Source of the DNA: Novosphingobium beihaiense | GTDB taxonomy: Bacteria > Pseudomonadota > Alphaproteobacteria > Sphingomonadales > Sphingomonadaceae | DNA length: 64,000 nucleotides | Reading direction: 5' to 3' | NCBI RefSeq assembly: GCF_022832375.1 | Contig: NZ_JALHLG010000011.1 | Span: 158,687-222,686, forward strand | Part shown: positions 41,421 through 50,377 of the stretch, piece by piece | How positions within the stretch are numbered: position 1 is the stretch's first letter | Layout: each line of letters begins with the position of its first letter | Notes under the pieces: generated by a model | What the model was told of the DNA's origin: nothing | The model's input: only the letters and a program-made list of their open reading frames with translations | The model's database searches: none | Made by a program: the position numbers and the translations under genes

Positions 41421-42808
41421 AGCGGCACCGGTTCGATCCGGAAATCCTGCGCGAATATGACATTCGCGGCGTTACAGGCGTGACGCTGAACGCGGCGGAC
41501 GCCTATGCCATCGGCCGCAGCTTCGCGTCGGCGGTGCACCGCGTAGGCGGCAGCCGTATCGCGGTGGGCTATGACGGCCGCCTCAGCTCCCCGGCGCTGG
41601 AACGGGCGCTGGTGGAAGGCATCATGGCCAGCGGTGCCACGGCCGTGCGCATCGGGCTCGGCCCCACGCCGATGCTCTATTACGCCGAAGCCTCGGGCGG
41701 GGATATCGATGCGGGGATTCAGATCACGGGCAGCCATAACCCGCGCGATCACAACGGCTTCAAGTTCGTGCTGCAGGGCAGGCCGTTCTACGGGGCGGAT
41801 ATACAGCGGCTCGGTACCATGGCGGCGGCTGGGGACTGGGACGAGGGTGCTGGCCGTGCGGAGGAGCGCGCGGTCCTCGATGCCTATGTGGCGCGGTTGC
41901 TGGAAGGATTGGCAGGCGTCGATCCGGCGGGGCTCTCCGCTCTGCGGATCGGCTGGGACGCAGGCAACGGCGCGGCCGGGCCCGCGCTGGAGAGGCTCGC
42001 CGCGAGCCTGCCAGGCGAACACCATCTGCTGTTCACCCAAGTGGACGGCCACTTTCCCAACCACCATCCCGACCCCACCATCGAGGCGAACCTTGCAGAC
42101 CTGAAAGCGCTGGTCGCGCGCGAAAAGCTCGATTTCGGCGTGGCCTTCGATGGCGATGCCGACCGGATCGGGGCGGTCGATGGCAGTGGGCGGGTGATCT
42201 GGGGCGACCAGCTGATCGCGATATTCGCGGAGGATCTGCTGCGCCGCCATCCGGGCGCTACCGTGGTGGCGGATGTCAAGGCTTCGCGCACGCTGTTCGA
42301 TGCCATTGCCCGCAACGGGGGGCATCCGGTGATGGGCCGCTCCGGGCATTCGTTGGTCAAGGCGAAGATGCGGGAGACCGGCGCTCTGCTCGGCGGCGAA
42401 ATGAGCGGGCATGTGTTCTTCGCCGATGACTATTACGGTTTCGACGACGGGCTCTACGCGGCGGTGCGGCTGATGGCGGCGGTGGTGCGGCTGGGGCGGA
42501 CGCTGGCGGACTTGCGCGAGGCGATGCCGGAGACGTTCAGCACGCCCGAACTGCGCTTCCCCGCCCCCGAAGCGCGCAAGTTCGCGGCGGTGGAGGAAGT
42601 CCGCGCGCGGCTCGCCGAAGCGGGCGCGCAAGTCGTGGATATCGACGGCGTGCGGGTGACGACGCAAGACGGCTGGTGGCTCCTGCGCGCCTCGAACACG
42701 CAGGCCGTGCTGACGGCGCGCGCGGAAAGCGATACCGGGGCGGGACTGGAGCGCCTGATCGGCGAGATCGACGCGCAGCTTGCGCTTTGCGGCCTCTCGC
42801 GCGGTTAG
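41417..42808 (+). CDS. Phosphomannomutase/phosphoglucomutase
   Basis: 463 residues from TTG at 41417, coupled to the J-domain gene. Alpha-D-phosphohexomutase motifs: EYDIRGV near the start, catalytic serine loop GSHNPRDHNGFK, metal loop DGDADRIGAVD, sugar-binding GGEMSGHVFF, and the phosphate-binding RASNTQAVLTARAE. It interconverts hexose 6- and 1-phosphates for sugar-nucleotide and envelope polysaccharide synthesis (AlgC/XanA type). Specificity between glucose and mannose cannot be settled by sequence. Confidence 0.92.
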   Translation: MKRHRFDPEILREYDIRGVTGVTLNAADAYAIGRSFASAVHRVGGSRIAVGYDGRLSSPALERALVEGIMASGATAVRIGLGPTPMLYYAEASGGDIDAGIQITGSHNPRDHNGFKFVLQGRPFYGADIQRLGTMAAAGDWDEGAGRAEERAVLDAYVARLLEGLAGVDPAGLSALRIGWDAGNGAAGPALERLAASLPGEHHLLFTQVDGHFPNHHPDPTIEANLADLKALVAREKLDFGVAFDGDADRIGAVDGSGRVIWGDQLIAIFAEDLLRRHPGATVVADVKASRTLFDAIARNGGHPVMGRSGHSLVKAKMRETGALLGGEMSGHVFFADDYYGFDDGLYAAVRLMAAVVRLGRTLADLREAMPETFSTPELRFPAPEARKFAAVEEVRARLAEAGAQVVDIDGVRVTTQDGWWLLRASNTQAVLTARAESDTGAGLERLIGEIDAQLALCGLSRG

Positions 42809-42833
42809 AGATAACCATCTCTGCGTGAAATAC

Positions 42834-42938
42834 TCGTCATTGCGAGCGAAGCGAAGCAATCCAGAGCGGTGCCACTGCGCTCTGATTTGCTCCGACCCTT
42901 CGGACCTCGCAATGACGATTCAAAGTGAAACGATCACG
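42834..42938. repeat. Dispersed palindromic repeat, CGTCATTGCGAG family (copy 2)
   Basis: Ends TCGTCATTGCGAG (42834-42846) and CTCGCAATGACGA (42906-42918) plus a right extension (AAACGATCACGC) shared with the copy at 11763-11899. It separates the convergent phosphohexomutase and MgtC-like genes. Confidence 0.78.
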
Positions 42939-42940
42939 CA

Positions 42941-44215
42941 TTAGAAAACCAGCACCAGCGCGCCGATGATCACCGCCACAGCGCTGGCCGCCAGCGGCAG
43001 GGCGCCGTGCTTGCCCTTGCTCCAGCCCCCGACGCTGGCCGAAACGAAAGCCTTGAACAGGGTGTTGAGCGTGACCGAGGTGGCCAGCACTACCGCCGCC
43101 GTCACGGAGGGGAGCGTGTTCGCGGGAAGGTTGCCCATGGTGATGATCGTCGAATCGACATCGACTGTGCCCGATACCGCCAGCACCAGCGCCAGTTCGC
43201 GGTCTCCGAAATGCTCCAGAATCCAGCGCGCGGCGACCGTCAGCACCATGACCAGCGCGGTCAGCACGAAAGCGGGCAGCAGGTCGAAGGGATTGCGCAT
43301 CTCCATCTTGTCCTGCGGCTCGGCCGCGGTGCCTTTGGGAACCTGGCGCAGATACCAGACGGTGAGGATCAGGCTGATCAGCAGACCCGGCACCAGCAGC
43401 CGTATCAGCGAACCGAGCGCGAAAGGGGCCAGCGCAGCGGTCAGCACCATCACGCGCAGGTACATCACGGCCGAGGCGGTGGAGATGCCCGCCGCCAGGA
43501 TCGGCGTTCCGGCAGTCCCTTCCTTCATCCGCGTCGCCAGCGAGGCCGTGACGGCGGTGGAGGACACCACCGATCCCGCCGCGGCCGTCGCGATCACCGC
43601 GCGGGTGGGGCCGAGCATGCGCGCGGCGAAATACCCCGCGAAGGAAAAGCCAGAGACGAGCACCACCACCATCCACAGCTTGCGCGGATTCCAGGCCTCG
43701 TAAGGGCCATAGGGCTGGTCCGGCAGCAGCGGCAGGATGACCAGCGCGATCAGTGCGAAGCGCGCGATCGAGAGCACTTCCTTCTCGGTGAGATGCCGCA
43801 CCCAGCGGTGAAGCTGTTCGCGCATGGCCAGCACCAGCACCATGACGACGGCAACGGCGGTGCCGGTCAGCCGCTCGCCGGTGCCGACCAGAAATCCGCT
43901 GGCGAGCGTCAGCAGCGCCACCACGCCCGAAGTGCCGTCGATCCGCCCGCTGGCATGGGCGGTGCGCTCGTATCCCAGCAGGACGAGCACCATGACGGCG
44001 GCCAGCAGGGCAGTGGCGGGGCCGCTCGCATGGTCATAGAGAACCCCGGCAATGCCGCCCGCCAGGCCCATCAGCGCAAACGTGCGGATACCGGCAAAGC
44101 GCGATCCGGAGGCCTGTTCGCGCAGTACCCAGCCGCGCTGCAGCCCCACCAGCAGGCCAAGGGCAAGGCCCATGGCGATGTTGATCAGATGGGAATAGCC
44201 GGAAAGCGCGGTCAT
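42941..44215 (-). CDS. MgtC/SapB-DUF4010 family membrane protein
   Basis: 424 residues from ATG at 44215; 14 further in-frame codons upstream are possible. N-terminal MgtC-like helices (INIAMGLALGLLVGLQRGW, FAGIRTFALMGLAGGIAGVL) are followed by a long multi-helix DUF4010 region (e.g. LVILPLLPDQPYGPYEAWNPRKLWMVVVLVSGFSFAGYFAARMLG, GSVVSSTAVTASLA). Roughly a dozen transmembrane segments. The family is linked to divalent metal homeostasis by its N-domain but its transport activity is unproven. Its stop codon abuts a palindromic repeat. Confidence 0.82.
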   Translation of the reverse strand: MTALSGYSHLINIAMGLALGLLVGLQRGWVLREQASGSRFAGIRTFALMGLAGGIAGVLYDHASGPATALLAAVMVLVLLGYERTAHASGRIDGTSGVVALLTLASGFLVGTGERLTGTAVAVVMVLVLAMREQLHRWVRHLTEKEVLSIARFALIALVILPLLPDQPYGPYEAWNPRKLWMVVVLVSGFSFAGYFAARMLGPTRAVIATAAAGSVVSSTAVTASLATRMKEGTAGTPILAAGISTASAVMYLRVMVLTAALAPFALGSLIRLLVPGLLISLILTVWYLRQVPKGTAAEPQDKMEMRNPFDLLPAFVLTALVMVLTVAARWILEHFGDRELALVLAVSGTVDVDSTIITMGNLPANTLPSVTAAVVLATSVTLNTLFKAFVSASVGGWSKGKHGALPLAASAVAVIIGALVLVF

Positions 44216-44373
44216 GATGGGTGCTGCCAGATCGTTGCCTCCCGGCTCTTCGGGCAAGGCGAAAGCATCCGCAAGGTTCTATCGGCATTTCCGGGTGAGA
44301 GACCACCTTTCCGGCACGGCCTTTATGTGCTCCACCACGGGCATGACTTGGCATTCCAGAGCGGACCGGTCCG

Positions 44374-46839
44374 GTGACTGAGGCTGGCGGGGTTCCGCCC
44401 GAAATCGCCGCGTGGTTCGATGTGCGGGGGTGGCGCGTGCGGCGCCATCAGGCCGGGATGCTGGCGGCGGCGGATGCCGGGCGGCACGCGCTGCTGGTGG
44501 CCGATACCGGGGCGGGCAAGACGCTGGCGGGGTTCCTGCCGACGCTGGCGGCGTTCTGCCCTTCGCGGCTGGGCGCGGCACCGCCGCCGGAAGGGCTGCA
44601 CACGCTCTATGTCTCTCCGCTGAAGGCGCTGGCCCACGATGTGCAGCGCAATCTGATTGCCCCCATCGAGGACATGGGCCTGCCCATCCGGGTCGAGACG
44701 CGCAGCGGCGATACCCCGTCCGATCGCAAGGCACGCCAGCGCGCGCGCCCGCCGCATGTGCTGCTGACGACGCCCGAATCGCTGTCCCTGCTGCTCAGCT
44801 ATCCCGAGGCGCCGGAGCTGTTCGCGGGCTTGCGGCGGGTGGTGATCGACGAGGTTCATGCTTTCGCCGCAGGTAAGCGCGGCGATCTGCTGGCGCTCTC
44901 GCTCGCCCGCTTGCAGGCGCTGAGCCCCGGTTTGCAGCGCGCCGCGCTCTCGGCGACGCTGGCCGATCCCGATGCCTATCGCGGCTGGCTCGCGCCCTGG
45001 GGGGATATCGGCAGCACCGCGCTGGTGGAAGGCGAGGAGGGCGCCGATCCGCAGGTGGAGATCCTGCTCCCGCGCGAGGAGCGCATCCCGTGGAGCGGCC
45101 ATGCGGCGACCTGGGCGATCCCGCAGCTCATCGAACAGATCGCCGCGCACCGCACCACGCTGGTCTTCACCAACACGCGTTTTCTGGCCGAATATATCTT
45201 TCAGGAACTGTGGTCCGCAAACGCGGCGAACCTGCCGATCGGCATCCACCACGGCTCGCTGTCGAAAGAGGCACGGCGCAAGGTGGAAGGCGCCATGGCG
45301 CGCGGCGAACTGCGCGCGCTCGTCTGCACCGCCAGTCTCGATCTCGGCATCGACTGGGGCGATATCGATCTGGTGGTGCAGATGGGGGCGCCCAAGGGCT
45401 CTTCGCGCCTGTTGCAGCGGATCGGACGCGCCAATCACCGGCTCGATTGTCCGAGCGAAGCGTTGCTGGTGCCGGGCAACCGCTTCGAATTCCTTGAAGC
45501 TTTCGCCGCGCAGCAGGCGGTGCGCGAGGGGCAGCGCGATGGCGAACTTTTCCGGCGCGGCGGGCTCGACGTGCTGGCGCAGCATGTCATGGCCATGGCC
45601 TGCGCCGGGCCGTTTCGCGAAGCGGCGCTGCTGGACGAAGTGCGCTCCTCGCAGGCCTATGCCTGGGTGGACGAGGCGGTGTTCGCCCGCGTTCTGGAAT
45701 TCGTGGCGACGGGCGGTTACGCGCTGCGCGCCTATGACCGCTTCCGCCGCATCGTGCGCGAGAAGGACGGAACCTGGCGGCTGACGCACCCGGAACATGC
45801 CGCGCGCCACCGGCTCAATGCGGGGATCATCGTCGATGCCGAGATGCTGGAAGTGCGCTTCCGCAACGGTCGTTCGCTGGGCCGGGTGGAGGAGGGTTTT
45901 GGCGCCAGCCTGAAGCCGGGCGATACCTTCCGCTTCGCCGGGCTCGATCTGGAAGTGGAATCGCTCAAGGATCTCGACCTTGTCGTGCGCGCGGCGCGGC
46001 GCTCCGCGACGATCCCGAGCTATATGGGCCAGCGCATGCCGATCTCCACCCATCTGGCCGGGCGGGTGCGGGCGATGCTGGCGGACCGGGCAGGCTGGGC
46101 ACGCTTCCCTGACGATGTGCGCGAATGGCTGGAAGTGCAGGACTGGCGCTCGCACCTGCCCGCGCCCGGGCGCCTGCTGGTGGAGAGCTTTCCGCATCAG
46201 GGGCTCGCCTATACGAGCTACTTCACGTTCGAAGGCTGGAACGCCAACCAGTCGCTGGGCATGCTGATCACGCGGCGGATGGAGGAGCGGGGGCTGGGGC
46301 CGCTGGGCTTCGTCGCCACCGACTATACGCTGGTGATCTGGGGGCTGAAGCCGGTGGAAGACCCGGCATCGCTGCTCTCGCCCGATATCCTGACGCACGA
46401 ATTCGTGGACTGGGTGCAGCAAAGCTATCTGCTGCGCCGGGCTTTTCGCGAAGTGGCGGTGATTTCCGGGCTCGTCGAGCGCCAGCATCCTGGCAAGCGC
46501 AAGTCCGGGCGGCAGGTCACGTTCTCCACCGATCTCATCTACGACGTGTTGCAGAAGTACGAGCCCGATCACTTGCTGATCGAAGCTGCCTGGGCCGATG
46601 CGCGGGCGCGGATGACCGATGTCGCGCGCGTGGCCGACGTGCTCGACCGGGCCGCACGCGAGGTGGATCATGTGCAGCTTGACCGGATCAGCCCGCTGGC
46701 CGTTCCCGCGCTTTCGATGATCGGGCGCGAAAGCCTGCCTTCAGGCGCGGCGGATGACGACCTGCTGGTGGAGGCCGAGAGCCTGGCGGCGATGGCGATG
46801 CGGGTGGACCCGCCGTCCGGTGATGACGGCGGGCTCTGA
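44374..46839 (+). CDS. Ligase-associated DEXH-box helicase (Lhr-type)
   Basis: 821 residues from GTG at 44374. Superfamily 2 motifs: Walker A ADTGAGKTLAGFLP, YVSPLKALAHD, TTPESLSLLLS, DEVHAFAAGKRGD (motif II), LSATLAD (motif III), CTASLDLGIDWGDIDLVVQMG and QRIGRANHR (motifs V and VI), then an Lhr-core C-terminal region (HQGLAYTSYFTFEG). In many bacteria this helicase is encoded with an ATP-dependent DNA ligase, an exonuclease and a phosphoesterase as a DNA damage module; none of those is beside it here. Predicted role: 3'-5' DNA translocase in repair. Confidence 0.9.
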   Translation: MTEAGGVPPEIAAWFDVRGWRVRRHQAGMLAAADAGRHALLVADTGAGKTLAGFLPTLAAFCPSRLGAAPPPEGLHTLYVSPLKALAHDVQRNLIAPIEDMGLPIRVETRSGDTPSDRKARQRARPPHVLLTTPESLSLLLSYPEAPELFAGLRRVVIDEVHAFAAGKRGDLLALSLARLQALSPGLQRAALSATLADPDAYRGWLAPWGDIGSTALVEGEEGADPQVEILLPREERIPWSGHAATWAIPQLIEQIAAHRTTLVFTNTRFLAEYIFQELWSANAANLPIGIHHGSLSKEARRKVEGAMARGELRALVCTASLDLGIDWGDIDLVVQMGAPKGSSRLLQRIGRANHRLDCPSEALLVPGNRFEFLEAFAAQQAVREGQRDGELFRRGGLDVLAQHVMAMACAGPFREAALLDEVRSSQAYAWVDEAVFARVLEFVATGGYALRAYDRFRRIVREKDGTWRLTHPEHAARHRLNAGIIVDAEMLEVRFRNGRSLGRVEEGFGASLKPGDTFRFAGLDLEVESLKDLDLVVRAARRSATIPSYMGQRMPISTHLAGRVRAMLADRAGWARFPDDVREWLEVQDWRSHLPAPGRLLVESFPHQGLAYTSYFTFEGWNANQSLGMLITRRMEERGLGPLGFVATDYTLVIWGLKPVEDPASLLSPDILTHEFVDWVQQSYLLRRAFREVAVISGLVERQHPGKRKSGRQVTFSTDLIYDVLQKYEPDHLLIEAAWADARARMTDVARVADVLDRAAREVDHVQLDRISPLAVPALSMIGRESLPSGAADDDLLVEAESLAAMAMRVDPPSGDDGGL

Positions 46840-46845
46840 CACCGT

Positions 46846-47274
46846 TTATTTGCCGAACTGGCGGTGCCGTTCGTTGCCGACGAAACCGAAGCGGGTAACG
46901 CCAGAGGCCTTGATCGTATCGACCACGCGCAGGGCCTGATCATAGCTGGCGTCGGCTTCGGGTTCGAACTGGAGTTCGGGTTCTATCGGCATGCGCATAG
47001 TCTGGTGCAGCAATGCTGCAAGCTGCGGTCCGGTAACGGCCACGCCGTTCCAGAGCACCTGGCCTTGCCCGGTAAGCACGACCTTGTTCTTGACGCTATC
47101 GGCCGCGAGCGGTGGCGGAGTGCTCTTTCCCGGCAGGTCGATGTCGACGCTGTTGGTGGCGGCCGGGATGGTGATCACGAACATGATCAGCAGCACCAGC
47201 ATGACATCGATCAGCGGCGTGGTGTTGATCGCAGCGATGGGATCCTGGGGAACGGCAGGCGCGGCAGATGCCAT
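46846..47274 (-). CDS. exbD: ExbD-like protein (third copy, behind a terminator)
   Basis: 142 residues from ATG at 47274. One N-terminal TM helix following the conserved INTTPLIDVMLVLLIMFVITIP, then a periplasmic domain (VDIDLPG ... EPELQFEPEADASYDQALRVVDTIKASGVTRFGFVGNE). It is very similar to the copy at 47398-47832. ExbD links proton flow through ExbB to TonB. A strong rho-independent terminator separates it from the upstream exbD, so it is either weakly transcribed by read-through or has its own promoter in the 123-nt gap. Confidence 0.88.
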   Translation of the reverse strand: MASAAPAVPQDPIAAINTTPLIDVMLVLLIMFVITIPAATNSVDIDLPGKSTPPPLAADSVKNKVVLTGQGQVLWNGVAVTGPQLAALLHQTMRMPIEPELQFEPEADASYDQALRVVDTIKASGVTRFGFVGNERHRQFGK

Positions 47275-47334
47275 GAGCAAAGTCCTTTCTGACTGCTCCG
47301 CGCCGGGAGGCACTCTACCGTCTTTTCGGGCAAC

Positions 47335-47362
47335 AAAAAAGGGGCGGATTGCTCCGCCCCTT
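47335..47362 (-). terminator. Rho-independent terminator after second exbD
   Basis: AAGGGGCGGA-ttgc-TCCGCCCCTT stem-loop followed by six T residues on the minus strand. It should end most transcripts of the tonB-exbB-exbD-exbD unit before the last exbD. Confidence 0.88.
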
Positions 47363-47397
47363 CGTGGGATCGTCGAAAGATCCGATCGGGTTCCGGC

Positions 47398-47832
47398 TTA
47401 CTTGCCGAATTCCGAGAACTGCTCGTTGCCGACGAAACCGAACTTGGTCACGGCCGAGGCCTTGATGACCTGCAGAACCTGAGCCGACAGCTCGTAGCTG
47501 GCGTTGGGCTCGGGCTGGAACTGCAGTTCGGGCTCCGGATCCATGCGGGTGGTCGCCTGGAGCGTGGTCAGCAGACGCTGAGAACCGATCTGGGTGCCAT
47601 TCCACATGATCTTGCCGTCAACGGTGAGAACCACCTTGTTCTTGACCGGGTCGATCGGAGGAGGGGTGTCCGTCGGAGGGGTCGCGACCGGCAGGTCGAT
47701 GTCGATCGAGTGGGTCGCAACCGGGATGGACATGATGAACATGATGAGGAGGCAGAGCATGACGTCGATCAACGGCGTCGTGTTCATCTCCATCATCGGT
47801 GCGCCATCGTCGCTGCCGCCTGACATTGCCAT
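47398..47832 (-). CDS. exbD: ExbD-like protein (second copy)
   Basis: 144 residues. MNTTPLIDVMLCLLIMFIMSIPVATHSIDIDLP gives the TM helix with the conserved Asp; the periplasmic domain includes KNKVVLTVDGKIMWNGTQI and PEPELQFQPEPNASYELSAQVLQVIKASAVTKFGFVGNE. Same strand and 29 nt after the first exbD, so cotranscribed. Together with ExbB it would form the proton-driven motor for TonB. Confidence 0.92.
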   Translation of the reverse strand: MAMSGGSDDGAPMMEMNTTPLIDVMLCLLIMFIMSIPVATHSIDIDLPVATPPTDTPPPIDPVKNKVVLTVDGKIMWNGTQIGSQRLLTTLQATTRMDPEPELQFQPEPNASYELSAQVLQVIKASAVTKFGFVGNEQFSEFGK

Positions 47833-47861
47833 GGAAAGTTACTCCTGTTCCTGCCGAAACG

Positions 47862-48395
47862 TCACGCGTTCGGGTCGATCGGGTTGGTGATGAAACCAAC
47901 CGTCGGGTAGCCCGAGACCTGGACGTTGTAGATCGCGCCGGCAATGCACCGCCACGGTGCGTTGACGTCACCGCGGATGTGAACCTGCGGAATCAGATCC
48001 GGATTCGCCATCAGCTGCTCGGGGCCGCCTGCGCGCTTGACGATGTTGTCGAGGCGCTTGAAGGCTTTGTCGCGCAGTTCCTTCGAGGTGACCGGCGTGA
48101 TGTTGTTGAAGTAGATGCGGCAATCGCCGTTGCGCGATGCACCCTCGTAACCGGGCTCACCTGCACTGCGGCCGGCATCATCGGTGGTCGAGACGGTGAG
48201 AAGAAGGTTTTCAACCTTGTCCTTCGATTCGACGGCCACGATGACCGGAATGTGAAGCTTTTCGATCGTCTGGATCGCGACCGGGACCGCGATGAGGAAG
48301 ATGATCAGCAGCACCAGCATGACGTCGACGAGCGGCGTCGTGTTGATGTCGGACATCGGTGCGTCTGCACCGCCTCCGCCCGTGGATATCGCCAT
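47862..48395 (-). CDS. exbD: ExbD-like protein (first copy, extended periplasmic domain)
   Basis: 177 residues. DINTTPLVDVMLVLLIIFLIAVPVAIQTIEKLHIPV marks the TM helix, but the periplasmic part is longer and different from the other two: it contains NLLLTVSTTDDAGRSAG, a possible disulfide pair around GDCRIYFNN and WRCIAG, and HIRGDVNAPW. It sits directly downstream of exbB. The divergence suggests the ExbD copies are not interchangeable. Confidence 0.9.
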   Translation of the reverse strand: MAISTGGGGADAPMSDINTTPLVDVMLVLLIIFLIAVPVAIQTIEKLHIPVIVAVESKDKVENLLLTVSTTDDAGRSAGEPGYEGASRNGDCRIYFNNITPVTSKELRDKAFKRLDNIVKRAGGPEQLMANPDLIPQVHIRGDVNAPWRCIAGAIYNVQVSGYPTVGFITNPIDPNA

Positions 48396-48517
48396 AGTCT
48401 TATCCTAATCCTTGCGTTGCCTGGGGGAGGGCGGCGGATGGCGCATGCAACATACCGCCGCCTGTATCCCCTGCGGGAAAGCGGAACCGGATGTCCGGCT
48501 CCGCAGACCCGTGCTCC

Positions 48518-49288
48518 TTACGACTTGGCCGGAGCGGCAGCCGGCTTGGCAGGCGCGGCAGGCTTGGCCGGAGCAGCGGCCATGGCGGGCTTGACGGCGC
48601 CGCCCGAGGCGATGTTGGCAAGGACGTCGGTCGAGAAGCCGGTCAGCAGCTCGGCGATGCGCTTGTTGCGGGCCTGCAGGTAGTTGTAGGCGAGAACGGC
48701 GGGAACGGCGACGAGCAGACCGAGCGCGGTCATGATCAGAGCTTCACCGACCGGGCCGGCAACCTTGTCGATCGAGGCCGAACCGGCGAGGCCGATGGCG
48801 ATCAGGGCGCGGTAGATGCCGACAACGGTACCGAACAGACCGATGAACGGTGCGGTCGCGCCGACGGTGGCGAGGAAGGGCAGGCCGCCGGCGAGGCGGG
48901 CGTTGATGGTGGCTTCCGAGCGGGCCAGCGAACCGTGCAGCCAGTCGTGCGATTCGGTCGGGTCCTTGAGCTTGGAAGCTTCTTCTTCAGCCTTCACGCC
49001 GTCGTCGACGATCTGGCGCCATGCGCTGTTCTTCTCAAGCTTGGTGGCGCCTTCCTTCAGGGTCGGGGCCTTCCAGAACGAGGTGCGGACGGCGTTGAAC
49101 TGGCGGATGATCTTCGACTGTTCGAACCACTTGGTGAACAGGATGTAGAACGAGCCGAACGACATGATGCCCAGGATGATCACAGTGGCATAGGCAATGA
49201 AGCCGCCCTGTTCGAGAGCCTGAACGAAGCCGAATTTGTTCTGCGGTGCAGCTTCACCGGCAGCGGCAAGAATATCAACGATAAGCAT
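48518..49288 (-). CDS. exbB: ExbB/TolQ-family proton channel protein
   Basis: 256 residues. TM1 near residues 29-50 (GFIAYATVIILGIMSFGSFYILF), cytoplasmic loop, then TM2 (PFLATVGATAPFIGLFGTVVGIYRALIAIG) and TM3 (ALGLLVAVPAVLAYNYL), with a C-terminal Ala/Pro/Lys-rich tail. The MotA/TolQ/ExbB proton-channel motif is intact. It lies between tonB and three exbD genes and forms the inner-membrane motor powering TonB-dependent receptors. Confidence 0.93.
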   Translation of the reverse strand: MLIVDILAAAGEAAPQNKFGFVQALEQGGFIAYATVIILGIMSFGSFYILFTKWFEQSKIIRQFNAVRTSFWKAPTLKEGATKLEKNSAWRQIVDDGVKAEEEASKLKDPTESHDWLHGSLARSEATINARLAGGLPFLATVGATAPFIGLFGTVVGIYRALIAIGLAGSASIDKVAGPVGEALIMTALGLLVAVPAVLAYNYLQARNKRIAELLTGFSTDVLANIASGGAVKPAMAAAPAKPAAPAKPAAAPAKS

Positions 49289-49354
49289 GCGAATTACCTC
49301 TCAAGAAGAATGCAGGATAGGACCGGAGCCAGGCGCTCCGATCGGAGCCGTCAA

Positions 49355-50014
49355 TTAGTTAAGCCTGTAAACGATCGCAGTGGAATAGCTCCCACTGGTC
49401 GGATTGCCCGCAGCGTCGAGGGCCGGATTGAAACGGGCATAACGGGTCATGCCGTCACAAGCCGCCTCGTCCAGATCGGAGCTGCCGCTGGAGCTGGTCA
49501 CCGAGCAGGAATCGACGCGGCCATCACTGTTGATCGTGACGCGCACACCGACGCGGCCTTCACGCTCTTCACGCGCAGCGCGGGTCGGATAGTTTGCCTG
49601 GATACGGGCTGCCCACCGGTTCTGCCCCTTGGGCGACACACCACGAGCCTTGGACGGCGCCGGAGGCGGCGGCGGAGGCGGCGGCGCTGCAGTCTGGATG
49701 ACTACGGGCGGCGGAGGCGGCGGGGTGATCACGGTCTGCACCGGCGGCGGGGCCGGAGCAATGTTGATCGGCGGCGGCGGCGCCACGATGGGCGGCGGCG
49801 GCGTATCTTCTTGCTTCGGAGGCGGCGGCGGGGGCTCTTCCTCCTTCGGTTTCTCTTCCTTGATGTCTACCGTCGTTACCTTGCTGATCACCTTCTTCGC
49901 CGCCTCATAGGCAAGACCCGTGACCAGGGCGTAGCCGACGAAGACATGGATCAGCGCGACAATGACAAGCGCAGTAATCTTGTTACCGCTCATTTGCTGG
50001 TCAGCGTAAGCCAT
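49355..50014 (-). CDS. tonB: Energy transducer TonB
   Basis: 219 residues. Short cytoplasmic N-terminus, one TM anchor (ITALVIVALIHVFVGYALVTGLAY), a long Glu/Lys then Pro-rich periplasmic spacer (EEKPKEEEPPPPPP and many further PPP runs), and a C-terminal TonB domain (NYPTRAAREEREGRVGVRVTINSDGRVDSCSVTSSSGSSDLDEAA). It spans the periplasm to contact TonB boxes of receptors such as the one at 3503-6472. It is the first gene of the cluster. Confidence 0.94.
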   Translation of the reverse strand: MAYADQQMSGNKITALVIVALIHVFVGYALVTGLAYEAAKKVISKVTTVDIKEEKPKEEEPPPPPPKQEDTPPPPIVAPPPPINIAPAPPPVQTVITPPPPPPVVIQTAAPPPPPPPPAPSKARGVSPKGQNRWAARIQANYPTRAAREEREGRVGVRVTINSDGRVDSCSVTSSSGSSDLDEAACDGMTRYARFNPALDAAGNPTSGSYSTAIVYRLN

Positions 50015-50377
50015 TCAGACCCTTCACTCCATTACCAAGCCCCGGAACAAGTCCAAACATGAACGAGCCCAAGGGCGCCCATGACCTCCCCCCAGAAGCG
50101 GAGCCCATGACGAAACTCTAAATTACCCACCCTGACGGCTGACAGTCCACCAGCCGTAAGCGTGCGACGGGCAAGCGGACCGAGGAGCATTTTTGTATTA
50201 TTCGCCCCGTTTCGCGAGTTTCCTTAGCGGCGATGCCCACCCTGCGCAACGCCTTATCGGCAATGCAAGGGTTAACCCGCAATTCATGCAGGGGTATGCC
50301 AAAGTCCATTCGCGCGATTTTGTGCCCGTTCCGGCAGGTGCTTATAACCTGCCGCTTTTCCACGGAGACAGTTGTTG
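50015..50377. other. 363-nt divergent promoter region (tonB / 50378 gene)
   Basis: No gene is supported here. The two flanking genes diverge, so it should hold both promoters. A moderately AT-rich stretch (around 50190-50215) may be part of one promoter. I do not see a convincing Fur box or LacI-type operator. Confidence 0.5.
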
